Of a DNA stretch of 64,000 bases, positions 22,555 to 35,387 are shown piece by piece. Origin of the DNA: Ariolimax columbianus (taxonomy: Eukaryota > Mollusca > Gastropoda > Stylommatophora > Arionidae). The translations under genes were made by a program, and so were the position numbers. Where the stretch lies: positions 34,167,936-34,231,935 of the forward strand of contig JAVGWX010000014.1 in the NCBI GenBank assembly GCA_036924085.1, written 5' to 3'. The first letter of the stretch is position 1, and every line of letters starts with the position of its first letter. The notes under the pieces are model-generated. The model was given only the letters and a program-made list of their open reading frames with translations, did not search any database and was not told where the DNA came from.

Positions 22555-22940
22555 GGTCCGTGTGTTATATCTGTCCCTGACGTGAGGTGGTGGGTCTACG
22601 TCCGCGAGTTTTATCTGTCCCTGATGTGAGGTGGTAGGTCTTCGTCCGTGAGTTTTATCTGTCCCTGACGTGAGGTGGTAGGTCTTCCTCCGTGAGTTTT
22701 ATCTGTCCCTGACGTGAGGTGGTAGGTCTACGTCCGTGAGTTTTATCTGTCCCTGATGTGAGGTGGTAGGTCTTCGTCCGTGAGTTTTATCTGTCCCTGA
22801 CGTGAGGTGGTAGGTCTACGTCCGTGAGTTTTATCTGTCCCTGACGTGGGGTGGTAGGTCTACGTCCGTGAGTTTTATCTGTCCCTGACGTGAAGTGGTA
22901 GGTCTATGTCCGCGAGTTTTATCTGTCCCTGACGTGGGGG
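22555..22940. repeat. 44-bp minisatellite
   Basis: About nine copies of a unit with CCCTGACGTGAGGTGGTAGG and GTGAGTTTTATCTGT. It is followed by a (G)n run at 22937-22948. Confidence 0.95.
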
Positions 22941-23074
22941 GGGGGGGGCTGGGAGGGAGTGTAGTGGGGGGAGTGTAGTGGGACTGAGAAGGAGTGTAGT
23001 ACTGATAACATGTTTGCCCATGAAGTATAATATAACATTATATAACTAGGCTGATATCCAAAGGGCTGGATGAA

Positions 23075-26000
23075 TACAAAACCGAAGACACAAGAACCAT
23101 GAGTGGACAAGACTAAAGACACAAGAGCCATGAGTTGACAAGACTATTGACACAAGAGCCATGAGTGGACAAAACTAATCACACACGAGCCATGAGTGGA
23201 CAAGACTAATGACACAAGAGCCATGAGTGGACAAGACTAATGACACAAGAGCCATGAGTGGACACGACTAATGACACAAGAGCCATGAGTGGACAAGACT
23301 AATGACACAATAGCCATGAGTAGACAAGACTAATGACACAAGAGCCATGAGTGAACAAGACTAATGACACAAGAGCCATGAGTGGACAAGACTAATGACA
23401 CAAGAGCCATGAGTGGACAAGACTAATGACACAAGAGCCATGAGTGGACAAGACTAATGACACAAGAGCCATGAGTGAACAAGACTAATGACACAAGAGC
23501 CATGAGTGGACAAGACTAATGACACAAGAGCCATGAGTGAACAAGACTAATGACACAATAGCCATGAGTAGACAAGACTAATGACACAAGAGCCATGAGT
23601 GAACAAGACTAATGACACAAGAGCCATGAGTGGACAAGACTAATGACACGAGAGCCATGAGTGGACAAGACTAATGACACAAGAGCCATGAGTAGACAAG
23701 ACTAATGACACAAGAGCCATGAGTAGACAAGACTAATGACACAAGAGCCATGAGTGGACAAGACTAATGACACAAGAGCCATGAGTGGACAAGACTAATG
23801 ACACAAGAGCCATGAGTGGACACGACTAATGACACAAGAGCCATGAGTGGACAAGACTAATGACACAAGAGCCATGAGTGGACAAGACTAATGACACAAG
23901 AGCCATGAGTGGACAAGACTAATGACACAAGAGCCATGAGTGGACAAGACTAATGACACAAGAGCCATGAGTGGACAAGACTAATGACACAAGAGCCATG
24001 AGTGGACAAGACTAATGACACAAGAGCCATGAGTGGACAAGACTAATGACACAAGATCCATGAATGGACAAGACTAATGACACAAGAGTCATGAGTGGAC
24101 AAGACTAATGACACAAGAGCCATGAGTGGACAAGACTAATGACACAAGAGCCATGAGTGGACAAGACTAATGACACAAGAGCCATGAGAGAACAAGACTA
24201 ATGACACAAGAGCCATGATTGGACAAGACTAATGACACAAGAGCCATGAGTGGACAAGACTAATGACACAAGAGCCATGAGTAGACAAGACTAATGACAC
24301 AAGAGCCATGAGTAGACAAGACTAATGACACAAGAGTCATGAGTGGACAAGACTAATGACACAAGAGCCATGAGTGGACAAGACTAATGACACAAGAGCC
24401 ATGAGTGGACAAGACTAATGACACAAGAGCCATGAGTGGACAAGACTAATGACACAAGAGCCATGAGTGGACAAGACTAATGACACAAGAGCCATGAGTG
24501 GACAAGACTAATGACACAAGAGCCATGAGTGAACAAGACTAATGACACAAGAGCCATGAGTGGACAAGACTAATGACACAAGAGCCATGAGTGAACAAGA
24601 CTAATGACACAATAGCCATGAGTAGACAAGACTAATGACACAAGAGCCATGAGTGAACAAGACTAATGACACAAGAGCCATGAGTGGACAAGACTAATGA
24701 CACGAGAGCCATGAGTGGACAAGACTAATGACACAAGAGCCATGAGTGGACAAGACTAATGACACAAGAGCCATGAGTGGACAAGACTAATGACACAAGA
24801 GTCATGAGTGGACAAGACTAATGACACAAGAGCCATGAGTGGACAAGACTAATGACACAAGATCCATGAATGGACAAGACTAATGACACAAGAGTCATGA
24901 GTGGACAAGACTAATGACACAAGAGCCATGAGTGGACAAGACTAATGACACAAGAGCCATGAGTGGACAAGACTAATGACACAAGAGCCATGAGAGAACA
25001 AGACTAATGACACAAGAGCCATGAGTGGACAAGACTAATGACACAAGAGCCATGAGTGGACAAGACTAATGACACAAGAGCCATGAGTAGACAAGACTAA
25101 TGACACAAGAGCCATGAGTAGACAAGACTAATGACACAAGAGTCATGAGTGGACAAGACTAATGACACAAGAGCCATGAGTGGACAAGACTAATGACACA
25201 AGAGCCATGAGTGGACACGACTAATGACACAAGAGCCATGAGTGGAGAAGACTAATGACACAAGAGCCATGAGTGAACAAGACTAATGACACAATAGCCA
25301 TGAGTAGACAAGACTAATGACACAAGAGCCATGAGTGAACAAGACTAATGACACAAGAGCCATGAGTGGACAAGACTAATGACACGAGAGCCATGAGTGG
25401 ACAAGACTAATGACACAAGAGCCATGAGTAGACAAGACTAATGACACAAGAGCCATGAGTGGACAAGACTAATGACACAAGAGCCATGAGTGGACAAGAC
25501 TAATGACACAAGAGCCATGAGTGGACACGACTAATGACACAAGAGCCATGAGTGGACAAGACTAATGACACAAGAGCCATGAGTGGACAAGACTAATGAC
25601 ACAAGAGCCATGAGTGGACAAGACTAATGACACAAGAGCCATGAGTGGACAAGACTAATGACACAAGAGCCATGAGTGGACAAGACTAATGACACAAGAG
25701 CCATGAGTGAACAAGACTAATGACACAAGAGCCATGAGTGGACAAGACTAATGACACAAGAGCCATGAGTGGACAAGACTAATGACACAAGAGCCATGAG
25801 TGGACAAGACTAATGACACAAGAGCCATGAGTGGACAAGACTAATGACACAAGAGCCATGAGTGGACAAGACTAATGACACAAGAGCCATGAGTGAACAA
25901 GACTAATGACACAAGAGCCATGAGTGGACAAGACTAATGACACAAGAGCCATGAGTGAACAAGACTAATGACACAATAGCCATGAGTAGACAAGACTAAT

Positions 26001-27640
26001 GACACAAGAGCCATGAGTGAACAAGACTAATGACACAAGAGCCATGAGTGGACAAGACTAATGACACGAGAGCCATGAGTGGACAAGACTAATGACACAA
26101 GAGCCATGAGTGGACAAGACTAATGACACAAGAGCCATGAGTGGACAAGACTAATGACACAAGAGCCATGAGTGGACAAGACTAATGACACAAGAGCCAT
26201 GAGTGGACACGACTAATGACACAAGAGCCATGAGTGGACAAGACTAATGACACAAGAGCCATGAGTGGACAAGACTAATGACACAAGAGTCATGAGTGGA
26301 CAAGACTAATGACACAAGAGCCATGAGTGGACAAGACTAATGACACAAGATCCATGAATGGACAAGACTAATGACACAAGAGTCATGAGTGGACAAGACT
26401 AATGACACAAGAGCCATGAGTGGACAAGACTAATGACACAAGAGCCATGAGTGGACAAGACTAATGACACAAGAGCCATGAGAGAACAAGACTAATGACA
26501 CAAGAGCCATGAGTGGACAAGACTAATGACACAAGAGCCATGAGTGGACAAGACTAATGACACAAGAGCCATGAGTAGACAAGACTAATGACACAAGAGC
26601 CATGAGTAGACAAGACTAATGACACAAGAGCCATGAGTGAACAAGACTAATGACACAATAGCCATGAGTAGACAAGACTAATGACACAAGAGCCATGAGT
26701 GAACAAGACTAATGACACAAGAGCCATGAGTGGACAAGACTAATGACACGAGAGCCATGAGTGGACAAGACTAATGACACAAGAGCCATGAGTAGACAAG
26801 ACTAATGACACAAGAGCCATGAGTGGACAAGACTAATGACACAAGAGCCATGAGTGGACAAGACTAATGACACAAGAGCCATGAGTGGACACGACTAATG
26901 ACACAAGAGCCATGAGTGGACAAGACTAATGACACAAGAGCCATGAGTGGACAAGACTAATGACACAAGAGTCATGAGTGGACAAGACTAATGACACAAG
27001 AGCCATGAGTGGACAAGACTAATGACACAAGATCCATGAATGGACAAGACTAATGACACAAGAGTCATGAGTGGACAAGACTAATGACACAAGAGCCATG
27101 AGTGGACAAGACTAATGACACAAGAGCCATGAGTGGACAAGACTAATGACACAAGAGCCATGAGAGAACAAGACTAATGACACAAGAGCCATGAGTGGAC
27201 AAGACTAATGACACAAGAGCCATGAGTGGACAAGACTAATGACACAAGAGCCATGAGTAGACAAGACTAATGACACAAGAGCCATGAGTAGACAAGACTA
27301 ATGACACAAGAGTCATGAGTGGACAAGACTAATGACACAAGAGCCATGAGTGGACAAGACTAATGACACAAGAGCCATGAGTGGACACGACTAATGACAC
27401 AAGAGCCATGAGTGGAGAAGACTAATGACACAAGAGCCATGAGTGAACAAGACTAATGACACAATAGCCATGAGTAGACAAGACTAATGACACAAGAGCC
27501 ATGAGTGAACAAGACTAATGACACAAGAGCCATGAGTGGACAAGACTAATGACACAAGAGCCATGAGTGGACAAGACTAATGACACAAGAGCCATGAGTG
27601 GACAAGACTAATGACACAAGAGTCATGAGAGAACACGTTT
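23075..27640. repeat. 31-bp satellite with 22-mer higher-order repeats
   Basis: About 147 tandem copies of a 31-bp unit containing GACACAAGAGCCATGAGTGG. Variant monomers recur at fixed spacing: TAGCCATGAGTAG variants start at 23311, 23559, 24613, 25295, 25977, 26659 and 27465 (intervals of 8, 34, 22, 22, 22 and 26 monomers). GATCCATGAATGG variants start at 24055, 24861, 26349 and 27031 (26, 48 and 22 monomers). This shows block duplication of 682 bp and 806 bp on top of monomer amplification. No open reading frame. Confidence 0.97.
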
Positions 27641-27914
27641 GTTGAAACAAAGGATCACATAAGGGCGTGACCACATATCCAAGGCCAGCACTAAGGACGG
27701 CAATGAAGCCACGATCGATGTTCAAGGCGAACAATGCAAACAAGATCAAGGGCCGCCTAAGGCCGAGCAGAATGGCCTCTTTCTCAAAAGGCGAGCGTAT
27801 ATTTCTGTTCTTGTATGTATCATTACAATCGAGGTTAAAAATACATAAGAGACAAAAAACTGGTTTTCAAAATAAATGCAATTAACAATGATAGAATTGG
27901 GCTGGAAGCCACCC

Positions 27915-28310
27915 CCCTTCAGAATGTGGAGTCTTTCACATACCTTCGCAGCAATTTAGACATAGTAGGAGGTACATAATGTGGAGTCTTTCACATACCT
28001 TATCAGCAATTTAGACATAGTAGGAGGTACAGAATGTGGAGTCTTTCACATACCTTATCAGCAATTTAGACATAGTAGGAGGAACATAATGTGGAGTCTT
28101 TCACATACCTTATCAGCAATTTAGACATAGTAGGAGGTACATAATGTGGAGTCTTTCACATACCTTATCAGCAATTTAGACATAGTAGGAGGTACAGAAT
28201 GTGGAGTCTTTCACTACCTTATCAGCAATTTAGACATAGTAGGAGGTACAGAATGTGGAGTCTTTCACTACCTTATCAGCAATTTAGACATAGTAGGATG
28301 TACAGAAAAC
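27915..28310. repeat. 55-bp minisatellite from LINE coding DNA
   Basis: Seven copies of a unit with GTGGAGTCTTTCACATACCT and ACATAGTAGGAGGTACA. It encodes VESFTYL-SNLDIVGGTE, the TYLG region of the LINE that continues downstream. The last copies are 53 bp. Confidence 0.95.
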
Positions 28311-28395
28311 GATGTTCAGTTAAGAATACAGAAGGCGAGAAGAGCTTTCATTGCACTGACCAATTAATGGAAGTCAAAAAAAATTTAATTCACTA

Positions 28396-28661
28396 TCGGG
28401 GACGGCGTGGGCAAGTGGTTAAGTGACACGGCTCACAGCCAGAAGGTGCTGAGTTTGATCCCCATCACAGCACCGGCCGTTACCCCGGGGAAGCAAACCC
28501 TTAGAAAATGCAGCAGGAAGCAGACCTTTACATATAATGCGGGCTGAAGTCGAATGCACTGGGCCGACAGGCGCAAAATAAAAACCACAGTGCAACGCAT
28601 ACCGCATTTGGGATAAGAGAAATAAGGCGAGCGCAAAAAAAATATTTAAAAAATTTTTTTT
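28396..28661 (+). mobile_element. tRNA-derived SINE W with target site duplication
   Basis: Box A TGGGCAAGTGGTTAAG and box B GAGTTTGATCCCC head a 266-bp element with an A/T-rich tail. The 12-bp TTTAATTCACTA lies on both sides (28384-28395 and 28662-28673). The insertion cuts the LINE relic that surrounds it. Confidence 0.85.
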
Positions 28662-29140
28662 TTTAATTCACTACCAAAATAAAAATTTTCAACTCCAACG
28701 TAAAGTCCGTTCTGTTCCATGGCTCTGAAACATGGAGGACAGCATAAGTACTTTTGAAAAAAAGGTACAGACTTTCGTCAATGGCTGCCTGCGCAAAATA
28801 CAAGGGTGGAAATGATATGACAAGAACACCGACGTGGAACTGGTGGGGAAAACTGGACAAAAAGCAGTGGAGCATGACATACGGAGGATGCGATGGTGAT
28901 GGATAGGCCACACATTACGGAAACCAGTGAATAACATTACCAGACAAGCTATGTTCTGGAATCCAGGGCAAGAGAAGCAGAGGAAGACCAAGACACTCCT
29001 GGAAAAGGGAACTGGAAGCAAATGTATAGGCAGCAAACAGGACGTAGGCAGAAATAAGCTCAGATGGCTCATAATAGGAAGACTTGGCGAGTATTTGTTG
29101 AGCACCTATGCTCCACATGGAGCCGACAGGATTTTGATTG

Positions 29141-29450
29141 ATTGATTGATGTTTGTTCAATAATTACCGTATTCTGTTAAAAATAGCTTCACATTATCAC
29201 TTTTCGATCACTTATCGTAACACTAGACAAGGTCACTCGGAATAGTTATGCAAGTCATCCAATTTTAGTTTCTCCTCCCCGGCAAACCCCTACCCATCCT
29301 CACAACCCCCACTGCACTTCCCATATTGTCCTCACCATGTCTTCCTGGACGAAGAATCGTCCCTGCACACGGCAAATGTGGGGAATCTCAGCACAGTGCA
29401 CGAGCTCCATAGCACCGGTAATAGATGGGCTTGATTTTTAACATAAATGT
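29141..29450. other. No recognised feature
   Basis: No supported gene or repeat. Confidence 0.4.
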
Positions 29451-29454
29451 GAAT

Positions 29455-29818
29455 CATGCGGCCTATTCCTTTCATGCGGCCTACTCCTTTCATGCGGCCT
29501 ACTCCTTTCATGCGGCCTACTTCTTTCATGCGGCCTACTCCTTTCATTCGGCCTACTCCTTTCATTCGGCCTACTCTTTTCATGCGGCCTACTCCTTTCG
29601 TTCGGCCTACTCCTTTCATGCGGCCTACTCCTTTCATGCGGCCTACTCCTTTCATTCGGCCTACTCCTTTCATTCGGCCTACTCCTTTCATTCGGCCTAC
29701 TCCTTTCATGCGGCCTACTCCTTTCATTCGGCCTACTCCTTTCATTCGGCCTACTCCTTTCATTCGGCCTACTCCTTTCATTCGGCCTACTCCTTTCATG
29801 CGGCCTACTCCTTTCGAT
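29455..29818. repeat. 18-bp minisatellite
   Basis: About 20 copies of CTTTCATGCGGCCTACTC with C/T and G/A variants. Open frames in four readings are consequences of the 18-bp period. Confidence 0.95.
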
Positions 29819-30120
29819 TTCCAAAATCTATTGTGCTGAGCCATGGCTGAACAAATCACGCGCAAATTGCGACAAAATTCGAATCTTTTTCAGTGATGCC
29901 TTTTGAAACGTTTCAAAAAGTCGTTTACATTTGGTTCTGATGTGGACCAAACCATGGCCATCTATAGTTCTAAACTTATAGATAGCTATGACCAAACGCT
30001 TGTATATGTCGCAGTAAGGAAACGTCACTAACGAGGTACGGACCGCACCGGGTGACACCATCACAAGATGTGACACAAAATGCAAAATATTAATCTATGT
30101 GCATGTTAAAAGTGTAACAC
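29819..30120. other. No recognised feature
   Basis: A short open stretch begins at 29843 but no family motif was recognised. Confidence 0.35.
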
Positions 30121-30124
30121 TTAA

Positions 30125-30490
30125 GTTTTAAAAGTTCCAGACAAAGAATAGAATCCTTCAAGCCAAAACGTTACATAAAGATTCTTACAGAGAGATGTAG
30201 ACATTCGGCAAGAGTTCAGCATAGAGGAGAACTGGTTTATCAATTCCTTTTTGGCTAGAAAATGCAAATACTTTGGTCACATCAAGAGACACAACGGTCT
30301 TGAGAGAACAGTGATGGAAGGTATGGTGCCAGGTAAAAGAGGAAGGGGTAGGCCGAGAAGATGATGACACCAAGATAGCTAGGAATGCGTGGGTATGACT
30401 GTGGCGAAGGCTAGGGTTTTGGCAAGGGAACGAGTTTCTTTCAGACAGACTGTGATGGGAGCGACGTTCTATAAAGGACATGCTACATCA
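30125..30490 (+). pseudogene. LINE RT C-terminal relic
   Basis: Direct counterpart of 12161-12560: CRQSIEENWFINS-like code, KCKYFGHIKRHNGLERTVME, MVPGKRGRGRPRR, then a stop, and RVSFRQTVMGATFYKGHA. Both copies are defective in different places. Confidence 0.75.
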
Positions 30491-30835
30491 TAATGATGCA
30501 TGTGCTCTATGTCACTACATGAAATTATTGTGCAGTGTTTCAGCTCAGCTACATAAATTTATTTAACAAAAATACTTGTTAGTTGTAACCACAAATACGT
30601 TATTCGTAATCCCGTCTAACAACTAGCGTATTGCTCTTCAACCTTGTGATACCTGGAGCCAATCTTTTATAACTTTCGTGAGAGTACATTGTCCGTACCG
30701 TCCACTAAAATCTAAATTGAAGAAAACAACGCCATCGTTCACCGAGTCTGTAGATTTTGCATGTTAAAAACATCATATAATATGTCCTTTGCAGAACTAT
30801 TCCCGATCTACCATGGGGCAATCAATTTCCGATCT
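30491..30835. other. No recognised feature
   Basis: No supported gene or repeat. Confidence 0.4.
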
Positions 30836-31230
30836 TTAGATATTATGAATATAAAGTCTTGTCTTGTCTTGTCCACTTGTGCCGTGAGGCGCCATGGGGA
30901 GCCGTCGTTTTCTGTCCAGGGCAAGCCGTGTCGCTGAAGTAGTCGTCATCCCATAACGATTTAGAATATCCACAACATTTCCTATCCATCTAGTTCTCGG
31001 TCTGCCACGGTTGCGAAAACCCGAACGTAGTCCGTTAAAGGCACACATGGGTAGTTGATCAGGTTGCATTCTCATTAGGTTGTCGAACCACTTTATTATC
31101 TCCTCGTCAATATATTCAGTGCATGGACTTTCTTCAACTATCCTTCTCACATCTTCATTGCGCATTCTGTCTCGTTGATTGTTTTCCTGAGGCATCTCAT
31201 CTCACATGTCAGGATCTTACTCTCTAGTTT
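30836..31230 (-). pseudogene. LINE RT C-terminal relic with CTTGT tail
   Basis: The minus strand encodes RDRMRNEDVRRIV, IIKWFDNLMRMQPDQLP, RGRPRTRWIGNVVDIL, and then ATRLALDRKRRLPMAPHGTS, a typical LINE C terminus, and ends in a short tandem (AAGAC)n tail (plus-strand TCTTGTCTTGTC). Confidence 0.75.
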
Positions 31231-31317
31231 TTGTTTGTTTGTTAAAGTCCACGTTTGGCACTAGTAACAGAGATCGACATGAATATACTCTTGATCAGCA
31301 TTCTTTTTGTGGACATG

Positions 31318-32115
31318 TATATGTAAGGGTGTTTCAATAGTGGTTATGTTAGGGTGTTTCAATATTGTTTATGTTAGGGTGTTTCAATATTGTTTATGTT
31401 AGGGTGTATCAATAATGTTTTTGTTAGAGTTTCAAAAATGTTTGGCTTGGCTTGGCTAGGCTTCGTTCGTTCTCAATCTCCCACTACCAAACCATGAAAG
31501 GGCTCAAGTAGCAGAATGTAGTCCAGAGAACGGAATGCGTTGTGTCGTAGTTTACAGCTTTACTGCGATATTTGCACCTTTCGGTCCAACACATCCGACT
31601 TCAGCAAGCATTTCTTGAATATCGGGTTAGCATTCCCTGTTCGATCCCTTCTCCATAGCCAGTCTGCCCTACTGCAGTCTGTTATCCAGGATCACCTCGT
31701 GGAGGTGTAGAAGGGTCTTAGCAGCTCTGGTTTTCTGGCCCTGACGCTAGCAGTCAACTATGGGTCGCTGACCACTGCAGCTCATGTGTTGTTCAACATC
31801 TTGATCCCCAATAATGTTTATGTTAGGGCGTTTCAATAGTGGTTATCTTAGGGTATTTCAATAATGGTTATGTTAGGGTGTTTCAATAGTGGTTATGTTA
31901 GGGTGTTTCAATGATGGTTATGTTAGGGTGTTTCAATGATGGTTATGTTAGGGTGTTTCAATAATGGTTATGTTAGGGTGTTTCAATAATGGTTATGTTA
32001 GGGTGTTTCAATAATGGTTATGTTAGGGTGTTTCAATAGTGGTTATGTTAGGGTGTTTCAATAATGGTTATGTTAGGGTTTTTCAATAATGGTAATGTTA
32101 GGGTGTTTCAATAGA
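31318..32115. repeat. 25-bp minisatellite split by SINE B
   Basis: Units of GTTATGTTAGGGTGTTTCAA plus TAATG. Four to five copies lie before and about 12 after the SINE B insertion at 31444-31809. Every unit has a single TTAGGG, but the period is 25 bp, so this is not a telomere array. Confidence 0.95.
31444..31809 (-). mobile_element. SINE B, near full length, inside the 25-bp array
   Basis: 366 bp. Plus-strand order: (GGCTT)n, GTTCGTTCTCAATCTCCCAC, GTCGTAGTTTACAGC, CACCTTTCGGTCC, ACACATCCGACTTCAGCAAG, CTGGCCCTGACGCTAGCAGT, CACTGCAGCTCATG. Flanked by AAAAATGTTT (31434-31443) and AATAATGTTT (31810-31819), an imperfect duplication of the array unit. Confidence 0.8.
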
Positions 32116-32615
32116 AAGTGACGGCAAAAAACGTTAATTTTGATGAAGAAGTTTACGAGCTCTCAGCTTTGAAGACCAGGGAACCGAAGTTCTGATTTAG
32201 TCCAGATGTAAGTTGTGTGTTATTGGGACAGTAACTGTTTGCACAAACCCAATACAGAAACTGATCTCATCTAACTGCACAGTTTACTGTATTTTTTATG
32301 TAGTTCTTAAACGCTTTTACCTCGAATTCCTTTTTTGTTTTTCCCCTTCTTATGTTCTTTGTTTGAGGTCATACATTTATGAACATTACTAAGGATTATG
32401 TAAGATCTTGTACGGGAGAACTAGGAGGAGGTCCATGGAAGAAGTCGGTAGGTGGTGACACCATGAGTTTCCGTATTTGGCTGCGACACCAACCCTAGTG
32501 ACGCCCCTGGTTAGTCAAACCTGATTATTACATTAAATTTAGTGAAGCTATGACCCGAGATGCGAGCGTGCGTGAGCTACAATTTACTAGGAGGACACGG
32601 GCGCAAACACATGCT
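32116..32615. other. No recognised feature
   Basis: No supported gene or repeat. Confidence 0.4.
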
Positions 32616-33377
<762 letters not shown>

Positions 33378-33464
33378 TAGATAATATAATATATGAAGAA
33401 GCGTTGATGTGAGCTGACTTGCGGAGTGATAGTGTCTGAATAGCTTCATTTATTCTTGATGCCT

Positions 33465-33605
33465 CATGTCTCTGAAGCCCTTATGGTTAATACCGCACTG
33501 GATCAGTGATCTCTTAAGTGTGTCCTTGTATCTTTTCCGCTGTTGGCCGCTTGCTCTCTTGTCATTTCGCAATTCATGTAGTCCGCTTGCCAGACCATCA
33601 GCTGT
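33465..33605 (-). pseudogene. LINE C-terminal relic (minus)
   Basis: The minus strand reads QQRKRYKDTLKRSLIQCGIN, a common LINE C-terminal block (KKRFKDTLK type). Only about 45 codons remain. Confidence 0.55.
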
Positions 33606-33639
33606 CAAAAATACTCTTTTATTGTGAGACGTAGAAAGG

Positions 33640-33850
33640 TCAATGCTCCTATGGTAGCCAAAAGAAGCGTTTCAAAGACACGCTTAAGGCTTCACTAAAA
33701 GCCGTTGGCATAATACCCATCACTTTGGAGGATACAGTGCCAGCCCGAACTGATTGGTGCATATCTCTACGCGAATGTGTTGCGTCGTGCGAGGCATCCA
33801 TAGGAGTAACATCTGAACAACGGAGATAGGTTAGAAAGGTCCGTGGCATG
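33640..33850 (+). pseudogene. LINE C-terminal relic (plus)
   Basis: GSQKKRFKDTLKASLKAVGI followed by ARTDWCISLRECVASCEASI. A second LINE 3' end of the same general class, pointing away from the minus-strand fragment next to it. Confidence 0.6.
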
Positions 33851-34430
33851 AAGCCTTCACATCAGGCCTACATTCCCTGTCCACTCTATCCAAGACCTTT
33901 ACATACATACATTGGGATCCTTAGCCTAATTCGAGCTAATCGACTGATCGAGTATGGTCCAAATGGATGATCAGATAGACTGGTCTTCATTATTTGTAAT
34001 GGACAAACAACAAAAGCCACATTTCGAAGAAATATAACAGCGACAATGAAGGGTGTGGTCCACAGAGGTAAACGAAACGTAGTAGATTAGACCACTTGCG
34101 GGTACAAATTGAGAAAAACTTACCAAATACATGGAAACGCAGAAACAGCTGTTTTAAAGTTTACATTTACTCAATACAGGTCTCGCCCTAGTAATACGTT
34201 TTCCAATGTTTTGATGCATGTCACATGCATGAAATGACAGCTTATGTGCATGTCAGGTGACGGAAGACCTGGAGATATCGATCGAGAAATGTCGATGAAC
34301 GCATGCAAAGGCAAGCAGTGGCGCGAAACGTAATAGGGGAAAAACTACATGAGGTAATCTAATCGTCAGAGATTTTTACCTCTTTGAGCAAATTGTTTGG
34401 GCACTTAAGTTTCATGACATTTTAAGAAGG
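33851..34430. other. No recognised feature
   Basis: No supported gene or repeat. Confidence 0.4.
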
Positions 34431-34434
34431 GGTA

Positions 34435-34720
34435 GGTACCACTTGTGTCAAGACTAGCATGAGTCATCATAATTTGTAAGGGCAGCTCCAACTTGTGTCA
34501 AGACTCACACGAGTCATCATAATTTGTAGGGGGAGCTCCAACTTGTGTCAAGACTTGCATAAGTCATCATAATATGTAGCAGCAAGTCCCACTCGTGCCA
34601 AGACTCGCTTGAGTCATCATTCTAAGAAAGGGCAGACCCACTTGTGCCATGACTCCCACATGAGTCATTATTCTAAGAAATGGCAGACCCGTTTGTGTCA
34701 TAACCCACATGAGTCATCGG
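34435..34720. repeat. Degenerate minisatellite of about 50 bp
   Basis: Six copies of a unit with ACTTGTGTCAAGACT and GAGTCATCAT. The later copies differ more, indicating an older array. Confidence 0.85.
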
Positions 34721-34734
34721 GGACGTAGATACAG

Positions 34735-34975
34735 CCGTAAATGAGGTGATGGCAGCCAGTGACTCACATCTGCCGACTTGCATCAGAGTTAGTGACCAAT
34801 AACTGGCCAAGACCATATTTCCTCTTGAAGTGGAGATCACGAAAACAGACTGCGTTCATGCAGCATGGCTAAGCAATTACGGATCAAAGAGGGAAATCAA
34901 ACCCGGTACCCAAAAATGATGTGCTGAAACCGGATGTGTGGGACCGAAAGGTGCAAATACCGCAGAAGAAGATGA
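34735..34975 (+). mobile_element. SINE B copy (plus orientation)
   Basis: Contains AACTGGCCAAGACCATATTT, GCTGAAACCGGATGTGTGGG, ACCGAAAGGTGCAAATACCG, and ends CGCAGAAGAAGATGAAGAA, a GAA-type tail. Confidence 0.6.
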
Positions 34976-35387
34976 AGAAAACGATGACAAAAAGAAAAGA
35001 AAAAGAACAAAGATTCATGATACTTGTTCCACGAAGCTGATCATAACATAAACAGGTAAAGCTTAGCATCTCCACCTACAAGGACAAACAAAGCAACATA
35101 TGTTCTGACCTCATGGCCTTCACCAGGGACAGAGATCTGCGCAAATGAAAACACTTAACAGATGACAACAACAAATAATAGTAACTGACCAGTACCAGAC
35201 ATATGCAGGCTATCAGTAGTGTACAATATGGAGGAAATTAGAGCATTGTTGAAAATAATGGAACCAGATGATGAAGTATCAACATTGAATATTGTCGCGT
35301 ATTCTAAAACTCGGTTTTTAAATCGTGCACATAGAAACTTAAATTAAAAGAACAAATATAAATGCAAACAATGAACACGCTGTTTTC
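34976..35387. other. No recognised feature
   Basis: A short frame at 35230 (MEEIRALLKIMEPDDEVSTL) has no recognised family; otherwise nothing supported. Confidence 0.35.

Larger units (their letters stand above)
27915..29140 (+). pseudogene. LINE RT C-terminal relic split by a SINE
   Basis: After the amplified TYLG segment the reading continues DVQLRIQKARRAFIALTN (to 28370), is broken by SINE W, and resumes with TKIKIFNSNVKSVLFHGSETW, then [16 protein letters not shown] blocks (frame-shifted), [12 protein letters not shown] and [11 protein letters not shown]. This is the standard order of an endonuclease-RT LINE C terminus. It ends in a (TTGA)n tail near 29137-29150. Confidence 0.8.

Noticed and set aside
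23075..27640. CRISPR-like regular array
   Set aside because: The units are contiguous 31-bp copies with no unique spacers, and the window is eukaryotic.
29332..29865. Repeat proteins on both strands
   Set aside because: The 18-bp array is open in several frames on both strands, as expected for a simple tandem repeat.
31318..32115. Telomeric repeat
   Set aside because: TTAGGG occurs once per 25-bp unit rather than as a pure six-base repeat.
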